DNA from: Mxb001 sp964537955
Lineage (GTDB): Bacteria > Actinomycetota > Actinomycetes > S36-B12
Direction of reading: 5' to 3'
Assembly: GCA_964537955.1 (NCBI GenBank)
Contig: CAZICY010000003.1
Location: forward strand, 1 to 64,000
DNA length: 64,000 nucleotides
Shown: positions 43,940 to 51,568 of the stretch, piece by piece
How positions within the stretch are numbered: the stretch's first letter is position 1
Layout: each line of letters begins with the position of its first letter
The notes under the pieces: model-generated
Databases searched by the model: none
The model's input: the letters and a program-made list of their open reading frames with translations, nothing else
Told to the model about the DNA's origin: nothing
Translations under genes and position numbers: made by a program

Positions 43940-44533
43940 TCAGCCTGCGGAACGCCGTGCCGCGCGCCGGGCGGACAGCTCATCCGCCGCGCCGTCCCCG
44001 GGGGTCTCGTCGCCCTCGGCGGGCTCTCCAGGAAGGGATGCCAGGTGGCCCTCCACCTCCTGCCAGACGCGACCCACGGCGATCCCGAAGACCCCCTGGC
44101 CGCCTCGGACGAGATCGATGACCTCGTCCTCGCTGCGGCACTCGTAGATCGAGGCGCCATCGCTCATGAGCGTGATGCGCGAGAGGTCGTCTCCCCCGCG
44201 CTGCTCCAGGTGCGCGACGGCCGTGCGGATGTTGGCCAGGGACACGCCAGTGTCGATGAGTCGCTTCACGATGCGCAGGACGAGGATGTCCCGGAAGGAG
44301 TAGAGCCGCTGGCTTCCGGAGCCGCTGGCCGGGCGGATGCTCGGCTCCACCAGGCCGGTGCGCGCCCAGTAGTCGAGTTGGCGGTAGGTGATGCCCGCCG
44401 CAGCGCACGCGATGGGACCGCGGTAGCCCAGGTGCAGTGCCGCGGACTGCAGGGACTCCTCGGGAAAGAGCGCAGGCTGATCGACGGTGGCCGGGACGGC
44501 GACACCGGGCAGGGATTCCTCCGTGAGGCGCAT
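43940..44533 (-). CDS. MerR family transcriptional regulator (Rv1830-like)
   Basis: A 197-residue protein with a MerR-type helix-turn-helix (residues about 38-75: GITYRQLDYWARTGLVEPSI, then SGSQRLYSFRDILVLRIVKR) and a dimerisation region. The C-terminal ~50 residues are Glu/Ala/Arg-rich and probably disordered. The start is the ATG at 44533, although an Arg-rich open frame continues upstream. It stands in the gcv cluster at the place of M. tuberculosis Rv1830, between the DUF151 gene and gcvP. Its target genes are unknown. Confidence 0.88.
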   Translation of the reverse strand: MRLTEESLPGVAVPATVDQPALFPEESLQSAALHLGYRGPIACAAAGITYRQLDYWARTGLVEPSIRPASGSGSQRLYSFRDILVLRIVKRLIDTGVSLANIRTAVAHLEQRGGDDLSRITLMSDGASIYECRSEDEVIDLVRGGQGVFGIAVGRVWQEVEGHLASLPGEPAEGDETPGDGAADELSARRAARRSAG

Positions 44534-44677
44534 CGTCGCTGTACACCGCCTTCTCGATCCGGGTCGCACCCGGGCCTTCGACCTGCGCCCTCGACGAGAG
44601 CGGAGTGCCACGTTAGGGCTCAGGGGCCCCAGGGTCAACGCGCCGCGCCGGGGCCGCCGCCGGCTGCGTGCGTGCGC

Positions 44678-45148
44678 TCAGGAGTCGGCGCCGAAGTCCT
44701 CGGGCGTGACCTGGTCGAGGAACTCGCGGAAGCGCTCCACCTCGTCCTCTTCCTCGTCGGGGATCACGACGCCGGCCTCGTCGAGGACATCGTCGTCCAC
44801 GAGGATCGGGCTGCCCGTGCGCAGGGCCAGCGCGATGGCGTCGGACGGGCGTGCGCTCACCAGGGCGCCCTGGCCCAGATCGAGCTCGGCGTAGAAGACG
44901 CCGTCCTCCAGGCGGGTGATGCGGACCTCTGCGAGGGTGCGACCCGATGCTCCGATGACGTCCTTGAGCAGGTCGTGCGTGAGCGGGCGCGGAGGCACCA
45001 CCCCCTGCTGGACGTAGGCGATAGCCGTCGCCTCGGCCGCGCCGATCCAGATGGGCAGGTAGCGCTCCCCCTCGGCCTCTCGCAGCAGCACGATGGGCTG
45101 GTTCGACGGCATCTCCACTCGGACGCCCAGGACGTCGACCCGCTTCAT
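44678..45148 (-). CDS. bifunctional nuclease family protein (DUF151)
   Basis: A 156-residue DUF151 protein. VLGVRVEMPSNQPIVLLREA, LPIWIGAAEATAIAYVQQGV and VSARPSDAIALALRTGSPIL are the family hallmarks. Plant homologues have DNase and RNase activity, and the bacterial role is unproven. The C-terminus is strongly acidic (DEEEDEVERFREFL). The ATG overlaps the ftsR stop (ATGA). A TACCCT box lies exactly 6 bases upstream inside ftsR, so an internal leaderless transcript is possible. It corresponds to M. tuberculosis Rv1829 in position. Confidence 0.9.
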   Translation of the reverse strand: MKRVDVLGVRVEMPSNQPIVLLREAEGERYLPIWIGAAEATAIAYVQQGVVPPRPLTHDLLKDVIGASGRTLAEVRITRLEDGVFYAELDLGQGALVSARPSDAIALALRTGSPILVDDDVLDEAGVVIPDEEEDEVERFREFLDQVTPEDFGADS

Positions 45149-45783
45149 GCTTCGAGGGTAGACGACCGCTGCCGTACGAGGGCGACGTGGAGGTCCAGCA
45201 GCAAGGCGAGGAGCTCGGCGGTCAGTTCCCGCTCCTCGAGGGAGGACGAGGCACCCCGGCGGGGTGCCAGCGCCTGCTGCACGAGGCCGATCTCCCGGTC
45301 GGCCGCCACGCGGAAGGAGCGCAGGTGGCGCGGCTCGATGCCGTATTCGCGCAGCCGCACCACCAGGCGGCATACGTCGACGGCGCTGCTGTCCATGTCG
45401 CTGACCAGTCCGTGGTCGGTCAGTTCCTTGAGCGTGGTCGCATCGACCCCTCCGCGCTGCGCCACTTCGGCTTCGGACATGCGTCGCGGCCGGGGGGCGC
45501 GCAGTCGGGCCGCGGGGACGGCCGGAGCGACGTCGGCGGTCGCCTCGGGACGGGTGAGCCGCTCAGCGATGACGGACAGGGGCAGGAACTCATCGCGTTG
45601 CAGTCTCAGGATGCGACGAAGTCGCTCGACATCGGCCTCGGCGTAGCGCCTGCTGCCGCGCGGGGTCCGCATGGGCTCGATGAGGCCGGCGGACTCCAGG
45701 TAGCGGACCTTCGAGGTGGTGAGGTCGGGGAACTCCTCCGAGAGCTGCGCCACGAGGGCACCGATGGTCCGAAAATCGCTCAC
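45145..45783 (-). CDS. ftsR: MerR family regulator FtsR
   Basis: A 212-residue MerR-type regulator. The N-terminal winged helix reads FRTIGALVAQLSEEFPDLTT, SKVRYLESAGLIEPMRTPRG and SRRYAEADVERLRRILRLQR, the FtsR/Rv1828 pattern. The C-terminal domain (about residues 100-212) is helical. FtsR activates ftsZ expression in corynebacteria. The position between the FHA protein and DUF151 is conserved. The GTG start overlaps the FHA gene stop (GTGA) and the stop overlaps the DUF151 start. Confidence 0.9.
   Translation of the reverse strand: MSDFRTIGALVAQLSEEFPDLTTSKVRYLESAGLIEPMRTPRGSRRYAEADVERLRRILRLQRDEFLPLSVIAERLTRPEATADVAPAVPAARLRAPRPRRMSEAEVAQRGGVDATTLKELTDHGLVSDMDSSAVDVCRLVVRLREYGIEPRHLRSFRVAADREIGLVQQALAPRRGASSSLEERELTAELLALLLDLHVALVRQRSSTLEA
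45155..45160 (-). promoter_or_regulatory. -10 box TACCCT inside ftsR, leaderless start of DUF151 gene
   Basis: The minus strand reads TACCCT, then exactly 6 bases, then the ATG at 45148. Confidence 0.5.
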
Positions 45784-46265
45784 GGTCGCGTCCCGGCGTC
45801 CCCTCCAACGAGGTAGGCGAAGCGGTACTTGCCGATCTGCACCTCATCGCCGGGCGTGAGGGCCACCTCCTCGATACGCGCACGGTTGACGTAGGTGCCG
45901 TTGAGGCTGCCCACGTCGCGCAGAAGCCAGCCGTCGGCCATGCGCCGCAGTTCGGCGTGACGCCGGCTGACGGTGACGTCGTCGAGGAAGAGGTCCGAGT
46001 CGGGCTCGCGACCGGCCGTCACCAGGTCCCCCACGAGCAGATAGGACGCTCCCGCGCCCATGCCGCGCTGCACGACGAGCACGGCCTCCCCGGGGCCGAT
46101 GTCGGGTGCAACACCTGAGCCCACCGCGGGCAGCGAACCGCTGGACCCGGGGCCGGTGATGCCCACGGAAGTGATGTCATGCGCGACGGGCGACCCGCAG
46201 ACCCGGCAGAAGCGATCGCCGGGGTCGACGGGATGGTCGCATCCGCTCACGGCACGCTCACTCAC
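45780..46265 (-). CDS. FHA domain protein with N-terminal zinc ribbon (GarA/OdhI-like position)
   Basis: A 161-residue protein. A small zinc ribbon (CDHPVDPGDRFCRVCG) opens it, followed by a linker and a C-terminal FHA domain (VTAGREPDSDLFLDDVTVSR, RHAELRRMADGWLLRDVGSL, NGTYVNRARI) that binds phosphothreonine. In mycobacteria and corynebacteria the GarA/OdhI protein at this position controls 2-oxoglutarate metabolism after phosphorylation. The ETTS-type phosphosite of GarA is not visible here, and the zinc ribbon replaces that N-terminus. The GTG start overlaps the end of gcvH by 8 bases, and a later GTG is possible. Confidence 0.85.
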   Translation of the reverse strand: MSERAVSGCDHPVDPGDRFCRVCGSPVAHDITSVGITGPGSSGSLPAVGSGVAPDIGPGEAVLVVQRGMGAGASYLLVGDLVTAGREPDSDLFLDDVTVSRRHAELRRMADGWLLRDVGSLNGTYVNRARIEEVALTPGDEVQIGKYRFAYLVGGDAGTRP

Positions 46266-46638
46266 CGATGAGCGCGCGGTAGCCCGCGGCGTCGAGGGTG
46301 GCCTCGGGATCTGCGGCGAGGCGCACCTCGACCATCCAGCCGTCGCCGTAGGGCTGGCCATTGACGGTCTCGGGGGCGTCGGCGAGCAGGGCGTTGACGG
46401 CGACGACCTCGCCGCTCACGGGCGCGTAGATCTCGCTCACGCTCTTGGTCGACTCCACCTCGCCGCAGGGCTGGCCGGCGGTAAGGCTCTGCCCCACCTT
46501 GGGCAGGTCCACGTAGACGATGTCGCCGAGCGAGTCCTGCGCGTAGTCGGTGATGCCGAAGCGCACGGTGCCCGCACCTGCGTCGGCGATCCACTCGTGC
46601 TCGGCTGTGAACCGAAGGTCCTCGGGCACCTGCGACAT
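46258..46638 (-). CDS. gcvH: glycine cleavage system H protein
   Basis: A 126-residue carrier protein. The lipoylated Lys lies in VESTKSVSEIYAPVSGEVV, and RFTAEHEWIADAGAGTVRFG and IGYRALIGE-like ends are typical. It shuttles the aminomethyl group between the P, T and L proteins. GAGGGG lies about 8 bases before the ATG. It heads the order gcvH-FHA-ftsR-DUF151-MerR-gcvP known from mycobacteria (Rv1826-Rv1832). The leader contains a short inverted repeat (CCGAC/GTCGG) but no glycine aptamer, unlike gcvP. Confidence 0.95.
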   Translation of the reverse strand: MSQVPEDLRFTAEHEWIADAGAGTVRFGITDYAQDSLGDIVYVDLPKVGQSLTAGQPCGEVESTKSVSEIYAPVSGEVVAVNALLADAPETVNGQPYGDGWMVEVRLAADPEATLDAAGYRALIGE

Positions 46639-46688
46639 GACATCCCCTCGCTCACCGTCGCGCCGACTCGCGCGTCGGTCCTGCGCTG

Positions 46689-46694
46689 AACCTA
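46689..46694 (-). promoter_or_regulatory. candidate -10 box TAGGTT for gcvH
   Basis: TAGGTT on the minus strand lies 50 bases before the gcvH ATG. The leader would be about 44 bases and holds an inverted repeat, CCGAC/GTCGG, at 46663-46678. Confidence 0.45.
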
Positions 46695-46752
46695 GCCGCC
46701 AGGGGCGACAGCATCAAGCACGGGCCGGGCCCCCGGCGCGCGACGCCTTCCG

Positions 46753-47322
46753 TCAGGCCGTTGCGCGCAGGACTCGACGCGCCTGGTCCAGGTAGAGGAG
46801 GGCGGCGTACCAGTACAGGGCCGTGCCCCAGATGACGAAGGCCCAGCCCAGGGCCCCGAGCACCTGCTCCCACGCGGCACTGCCGGCCCCGACGAGGACG
46901 AAGGGAAAGCCCCAGTAGAGCGCGAAGGTCGCTGCCTTTCCCAGGTAGTGGACGGGCAGGGCGACCAGGCCACGTCGCCGAAGCGCGGGGACGAGCGCCA
47001 GCAGGAGCAGCTCCCTGGCGGCGAGGATCGCGACGAGCCACCAGGGCACGAGGTCGCGCAGGGCCAGGCCGATGAGCGTCGCGGCGATGGTGAGGCGGTC
47101 GACGAGGGGGTCGAGCAGGCGCCCCAGGCGGGTGATCTGGCCCGTGCGTCGCGCGATGACTCCGTCGGCCCAGTCCGTCGCTCCCGACACCGCCAGGACG
47201 GCCACGGCCGCCAGGTCCAGGCGGGGTCCGAGCACGAGCCAGAGGAAGACCGGGATCAGTGCCAGGCGCAGCATGCTCAAGGCGTTGGGGACCGTGAGGA
47301 TGCGATCCTCCGGTGGTCTCAT
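46753..47322 (-). CDS. CDP-alcohol phosphatidyltransferase family protein
   Basis: A 189-residue membrane enzyme. The family motif is present as DWADGVIARRTGQITRLGRL followed by LDPLVDR, providing the metal-binding Asp residues. About five hydrophobic segments are visible. It joins CDP-diacylglycerol to an alcohol head group. PgsA-type enzymes use glycerol 3-phosphate, and the M. tuberculosis gene near gcvH (Rv1822, pgsA2) is of this class, but the acceptor here is not certain. The ATG overlaps the stop of the upstream membrane protein gene (ATGA). Confidence 0.87.
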   Translation of the reverse strand: MRPPEDRILTVPNALSMLRLALIPVFLWLVLGPRLDLAAVAVLAVSGATDWADGVIARRTGQITRLGRLLDPLVDRLTIAATLIGLALRDLVPWWLVAILAARELLLLALVPALRRRGLVALPVHYLGKAATFALYWGFPFVLVGAGSAAWEQVLGALGWAFVIWGTALYWYAALLYLDQARRVLRATA

Positions 47323-48068
47323 GCACGTCCTCCGGGCCTGCGGCCGACGATGAGCGCGCCGCCCAGCAGCACCAGCAGCAGTCCGCCCAGGGCAGCACCC
47401 GCCGCGCCGACGGACGCAAGGATCAGCGCACGGTCCGCTCCGGGAACGCGGTACTCCAGGCGCAGGGCCGCCTGCGGACCCGGAGCGGCGTCGGCGCGCA
47501 TGAGGACGAGGGTCTGCCCGTCCAGGGCGGCACCGGGCAATTCGGGGGCATCACCCGTGCCCTGCGCGGCCCACCAGGGCTGACCCTGGGGCGCCGGCGG
47601 TGCGCCGCTCCCGGGGACCGAGACGGTCACCCAGTCGCCCTGCGCGCCCGAAGCGACGGAGTACGGCGTGCCGTCGAGGTAGTCGTTGACGTCCTCGGCC
47701 GGTGCGACGCCGAGGAAGGCGCCGCCTGATTGCGAGCTGGCCACCAGGCTCACCTGGCCGATGTCGTCGAGGACCCCTGTGACGTCCGTGCCGACCAGCG
47801 CGAGCGCGTCGGACAGCCACGACGGCACGACAGGCGCCACGAGCCGGGCGCTCACGCCGTCGACGATCACGGCCGCATCCCCGGGCGCGGCGCGCAGTTC
47901 ACCCAGCGGTGCCGCGACGACGCCTGCCCTCCCGACACTCGACTGGATGCCCCCTGCTGCGAGCACCGCGGGGACCGACGCGATCAGCAGGACCGAGCCG
48001 AGCGCGGTGAGCACGACCCCGAGGGACATGCGGACCGCGCCCCATGTGCTCAGGTGCACTCCGCTCAT
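47319..48068 (-). CDS. hypothetical membrane protein, two predicted helices
   Basis: A 249-residue protein I do not recognise. An N-terminal hydrophobic segment (SLGVVLTALGSVLLIASVPA) and a C-terminal one (LILASVGAAGAALGGLLLVL) flank an extracytoplasmic region of about 170 residues rich in Ala, Gly, Val and Pro. No Cys or catalytic motif is apparent. The C-terminus is basic (GRRPGGRA), consistent with a cytoplasmic tail. It lies 10 bases after the copper-monooxygenase-like lipoprotein gene and overlaps the phosphatidyltransferase gene. The company suggests an envelope role and possibly interaction with the lipoprotein. Confidence 0.75.
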   Translation of the reverse strand: MSGVHLSTWGAVRMSLGVVLTALGSVLLIASVPAVLAAGGIQSSVGRAGVVAAPLGELRAAPGDAAVIVDGVSARLVAPVVPSWLSDALALVGTDVTGVLDDIGQVSLVASSQSGGAFLGVAPAEDVNDYLDGTPYSVASGAQGDWVTVSVPGSGAPPAPQGQPWWAAQGTGDAPELPGAALDGQTLVLMRADAAPGPQAALRLEYRVPGADRALILASVGAAGAALGGLLLVLLGGALIVGRRPGGRA

Positions 48069-48078
48069 GCGCGGCCGT

Positions 48079-49263
48079 TCATCTCCCGGGGGCGACCGTG
48101 AGGATGCCGAGGCACATCTCGTCCGTCGTCCCCTCGCCCCAGGTGATGTAGCGCGGCTCGGTGTCGGCGAGGGCGGGCAGCTGACTGCGCAGCTTGGCGT
48201 CGTGGGTGCACGTCACGGTGAGGGTGTCGCCCTTCTCCAGCGGCATGGGGCTGGGCAGCGGACGGGCGCCTTGGTTGTCGAAGTCCCACACGTCGATGTC
48301 GAGCAATGTCTCCTCGCGCGGGGTCCCGGCGTTGGCCACGATGCTGATCTCGCGGCCGAGCAGGTGCATGTGGCCCGCGGAGGCATAGACCGTGACGGGC
48401 GCATCGACCACGTGGGTGCACGACTGGGTCGCGCCTGCCTTTGGCTCCACCAGGTCGCCGTCGCAGATGAGCTGCAGGCCCCAGATCGTGCGGAGGGACT
48501 CTCCGCCGAACCGCTCGATCGTGTCCTCGACCGCGGCCTCGCGCTCGCACAGGGGCCCGGTCTCCCCGGGCAGGCAGGGCAACTCCACCGGCGCGGGCAG
48601 GAGCATCGTCTCCAGCGGCTTCAGGTCCGCGTCGCCGGGGACCGTGCGCAAGCGGACCGACGTGGTGTCGGGCCCCTGGCCGGCGAGGAGGTTGTAGTGC
48701 ACCTGCAGGATGACGCTGCTGCCCTTCTCGAGGAAGACGCCCGTGCCCTCCGGGTAGCGCGACTCGCGACCACCGGGCGCCCAGGCTGCCAGCCAGGGAG
48801 CGGAGTCGAGCGATCGCACCGCATCTCCCCCGACGTTGGGCAGGTCGGGTCCGCCGAAGCAACTCCAGCCCTGCCCGGGGTCGCCGGCATCGCGCTGCTG
48901 CGCCGCCGTGATCTGCTGCGAGCGCACCCGGTAGAGGATCGCGTGGTGCACGACGGCCGCGTTGTCGGGGACGAACCGCACGCCGGTGATGAATCGGTCC
49001 TCGGGCACCCCCGTGTCGAGCAGGAAGCAGCGGTAGTCGTCAGTGGCGGTGCCCTCGCTGGAGGGGGTGTAGGGCTCCGCCAGGCCCACCGTCACGAACC
49101 CGTCGGTGTCCATCTGGCCGCTCGGCTCCTGCGCGGGCGAGGCCACCGGATCGGCCGCCGACGGGGTGCTGCTCGCGCCGGTGGAGCCCGGCACGGCACT
49201 GCAGGCGGCCAGGAGACCGCACGCGGCGAGGGCGACGGCGGATGCAGCGAGGCGGGGGGTCAT
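48079..49263 (-). CDS. copper type II ascorbate-dependent monooxygenase-like lipoprotein
   Basis: A 394-residue exported protein. The signal peptide ends in lipobox LAAC, with Cys21 lipidated. The body resembles the two-domain core of peptidylglycine and dopamine monooxygenases (PHM/DBH). All six copper ligands are at the expected places: His106-His107 (VVHHAILYRV) and His189 (QVHYN) for the CuH site, His298 and His300 (AGHMHLLGRE) and Met383 (TTDEMCLG) for the CuM site. Paired Cys residues for disulfides are present. Substrate and electron donor are unknown. The ATG overlaps the SpoU gene stop, and a TAGCAT box lies 6 bases upstream. Confidence 0.8.
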   Translation of the reverse strand: MTPRLAASAVALAACGLLAACSAVPGSTGASSTPSAADPVASPAQEPSGQMDTDGFVTVGLAEPYTPSSEGTATDDYRCFLLDTGVPEDRFITGVRFVPDNAAVVHHAILYRVRSQQITAAQQRDAGDPGQGWSCFGGPDLPNVGGDAVRSLDSAPWLAAWAPGGRESRYPEGTGVFLEKGSSVILQVHYNLLAGQGPDTTSVRLRTVPGDADLKPLETMLLPAPVELPCLPGETGPLCEREAAVEDTIERFGGESLRTIWGLQLICDGDLVEPKAGATQSCTHVVDAPVTVYASAGHMHLLGREISIVANAGTPREETLLDIDVWDFDNQGARPLPSPMPLEKGDTLTVTCTHDAKLRSQLPALADTEPRYITWGEGTTDEMCLGILTVAPGR

Positions 49264-50081
49264 CCCGACATGCTACGGGCTCGGCCCCGAACGTACGCGG
49301 CAACAGCGGTCGCCGCCGCGACGTTGAGCGAGTCGCCGGGGTGGGACATGGGAATCCGGCTGCGTCTCCATGCGAGGCCGAGCGCCGCCTCGCTCAGCCC
49401 GGGGCCCTCGGAGCCGAGGAGCAGGGCCATGCGCTCGCCTGCGACCTCCGCGACCGCCTCGCCGAGGTCGCAGTCACCGTCGGGCGTGAGGGCGATGACG
49501 TGCCGCGATGCCGCCAGTGCTGCCAAGGTGCCCTCCCAGTCATCGCTTCGCGACCATCGGCAGCGCAGCACGGCTCCCATGGACGCCTTCACCGACCGCC
49601 GATAGAGCGGATCGGCGCAGCGCGGTGACAGGACGACGGCGTCCATGCCCTGGACCACGGCGGACCGGATCGCCAGGCCCACGTTCGTCGGGTCCACGAG
49701 ATCCTCGAGCACGAGCAGGTCGTCTGGGGAATCGATCAGGTCGCGGACGGGAATCGGCACGGGGCGCCTCACGGCCGCCAGCGGACCACGATGCACGCGG
49801 TATCCGGTGATCTGCTCGAGCACGTGCTCCTTCGCGACGAGGACGTGCGCGTCCACATCGGCGAGCACGGCGGCAAGGCGATCGAGCCACCTACTCGCCG
49901 TGAGCACCGAGATGATGTCCATCCCCTGCGCGACGCACCGCTCGATCACGAGCAGGCCCTCCGCCATGAAGTAGCCCCGCTCGGTCTCGACGCGCTGTCG
50001 GAGGTCCATGTCCGTGAGCCGGACGTAGGGATCGATCCGGGAGTCCTCGGCGCTCATCACCTCGGGCATGACGACGTTCAC
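49260..50081 (-). CDS. TrmH/SpoU family rRNA/tRNA 2'-O-methyltransferase
   Basis: A 273-residue SPOUT methyltransferase. The N-terminal substrate-binding domain (LRQRVETERGYFMAEGLLVI) precedes the knotted domain with motif 1 DLVDPTNVGLAIRSAVVQGM, motif 2 MALLLGSEGPGLSEAALGLA and motif 3 RIPMSHPGDSLNVAAATAV. It transfers a methyl group from SAM to a ribose 2'-OH in rRNA or tRNA. The target site is not predictable. The GTG start overlaps the photolyase gene stop and the stop overlaps the copper-monooxygenase-like gene start. Confidence 0.9.
   Translation of the reverse strand: MNVVMPEVMSAEDSRIDPYVRLTDMDLRQRVETERGYFMAEGLLVIERCVAQGMDIISVLTASRWLDRLAAVLADVDAHVLVAKEHVLEQITGYRVHRGPLAAVRRPVPIPVRDLIDSPDDLLVLEDLVDPTNVGLAIRSAVVQGMDAVVLSPRCADPLYRRSVKASMGAVLRCRWSRSDDWEGTLAALAASRHVIALTPDGDCDLGEAVAEVAGERMALLLGSEGPGLSEAALGLAWRRSRIPMSHPGDSLNVAAATAVAAYVRGRARSMSG
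49270..49275 (-). promoter_or_regulatory. -10 box TAGCAT, leaderless start of copper-monooxygenase-like gene
   Basis: The minus strand reads TAGCAT, then exactly 6 bases, then the ATG at 49263. The box lies inside the end of the SpoU methyltransferase gene. Confidence 0.5.
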
Positions 50082-51568
50082 GGAGCCTCGGCTCCCCGAG
50101 CCGCCTCCTGCGCGAGCAGCGCGTCGCGGTCAGCCAGGCGGGCGAGGCCGCGGACCGGCTGCGCCATGCGCGGGTGCCTCTCCCACGCATCGGCGTGCCG
50201 CGCGATGAAGGCCCAGTAGCCCGCCGTCACCGGGCAGGCCTGCTCTCCGACCCGCCGATCGGGGCGGTAGCCGCAGCCCGTGCAGAAGTCGGTCATGCGC
50301 TTGATGTAGGCACCGCCCGCGGCGTAGGGCTTGGATGCCATCCGGCCGCCGTCTGCGTGGAGGGCCATGCCGATCGAGTTGGCGGCCATCACCCAGGGGT
50401 AGGCGTCGACGTAGTTGGCCGTGAACCACTCGGTGACCTCACGTGGATCGTACGCATGCTGCAGAGCCCAATTGCCCAGCACCATGAGGCGGATGATGTG
50501 GTGGTTCCACCCCCGATCGCGCACCTCGGCGAGTGCGATCGACAGGCATCGCGCACGCACGTCGTCCGCGCGCAGATCGCGGAACCACTCCGGGAGGGGC
50601 TCGTGCGCCGACAGGGCGTTGGAGTCCCGCACGTAGTCGGGCCCGAAGTTCCAGTACAGGTGCCACACGTAGTCCCGCCAGCCCAGCACCTGCCGCACGA
50701 AGCCCTCGACGCTCGCCAGGGGCACCTGGCCCGCGTGCCACGCCTCCACGACCGCGTCGATGACCTCGCGTGGATCGAGCAAGCCGAGGTTCATCGGCAC
50801 CGACAGCAGTGAGTGGGCCATGGGCCAGTCGGCAGCGAGGGCAGCGTCCTCGTACGGCCCGAAGGAGCCGAGGCGGTGCGCGACGAAGTCGTCCAGGGCG
50901 ACGAGGGCCTCGGCGCGCGTCACGGCGAATCGCCGCGGGCCGTCGACCCCGGCGAAGGCGATCCCCTCCCGCTCCCAGCGGTCGAGGTCGGCGCGCACCT
51001 GCGCATCGATGTCGTCCTCGACCGGCCACGTCGGCTCGGGGACTCCCAGGGTGACGGCTCCACGGGGCGGAGGCAGGCGATTGTCGGCGTCGAAGTTCCA
51101 CCGGCCGCCCTCCGGCTCGTCCCCCGCCATGAGGATGCCGGTGCGCCGGCGCGCCTCGCGATAGAAGTCCTCCTGACGCAATTGACGGCGCCCTGATGCC
51201 CAGTGCGCGAAGTCCTCCTGGGATGTGATGAAGCCACGCGCGGGGAGCACCTCGGCTCCCACGTCGCGCACGAGCGCACGCGCGGCGTACGACGTGGGGT
51301 CGATGACGCTGAGCTGCCCGCGGATGCCGGACACGGCGGCGCGATACCCCTCGGCCTGAACGTAGGAGCAGCGTTCCCCGAGCTCGACGGCGCGATGCCT
51401 CAGCGCTGACAGGACCAGGTGGGCCTTGGCGCGGTGGTAGCGCCTGCGCCGGAACGCCGCTCGCGACTCGATCAGCAGCACCCCCTCCCCACCATCGTCA
51501 CCGGGAGCGTCGGACGGCCCCAGGAAGTGCGGCCCGAGTTGATCTGCGAAGAGCCAGCGACGCGTCAT
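50078..51568 (-). CDS. phrB: FeS-type bacterial cryptochrome/photolyase (PhrB-like)
   Basis: A 496-residue member of the cryptochrome/photolyase-related family. RRWLFADQLGPHF opens the antenna domain. The FAD domain contains SLLSVPMNLGLLDPREVI, FVRQVLGWRDYVWHLYW, GWNHHIIRLMVLGNWAL and DAYPWVMAANSIGMALHADG. Four Cys (341, 429, 432 and 445) have the same spacing as the [4Fe-4S] ligands of Agrobacterium PhrB. The family repairs (6-4) photoproducts with light. The gene overlaps the ABC ATPase gene upstream (ATGA) and the SpoU gene downstream (GTGA). Confidence 0.93.
   Translation of the reverse strand: MTRRWLFADQLGPHFLGPSDAPGDDGGEGVLLIESRAAFRRRRYHRAKAHLVLSALRHRAVELGERCSYVQAEGYRAAVSGIRGQLSVIDPTSYAARALVRDVGAEVLPARGFITSQEDFAHWASGRRQLRQEDFYREARRRTGILMAGDEPEGGRWNFDADNRLPPPRGAVTLGVPEPTWPVEDDIDAQVRADLDRWEREGIAFAGVDGPRRFAVTRAEALVALDDFVAHRLGSFGPYEDAALAADWPMAHSLLSVPMNLGLLDPREVIDAVVEAWHAGQVPLASVEGFVRQVLGWRDYVWHLYWNFGPDYVRDSNALSAHEPLPEWFRDLRADDVRARCLSIALAEVRDRGWNHHIIRLMVLGNWALQHAYDPREVTEWFTANYVDAYPWVMAANSIGMALHADGGRMASKPYAAGGAYIKRMTDFCTGCGYRPDRRVGEQACPVTAGYWAFIARHADAWERHPRMAQPVRGLARLADRDALLAQEAARGAEAP

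Noticed and set aside
44534..44638. Upstream extension of the MerR gene to 44638
   Set aside because: The added 35 residues are Arg-rich and unlike the family. The ATG at 44533 gives the expected N-terminus.
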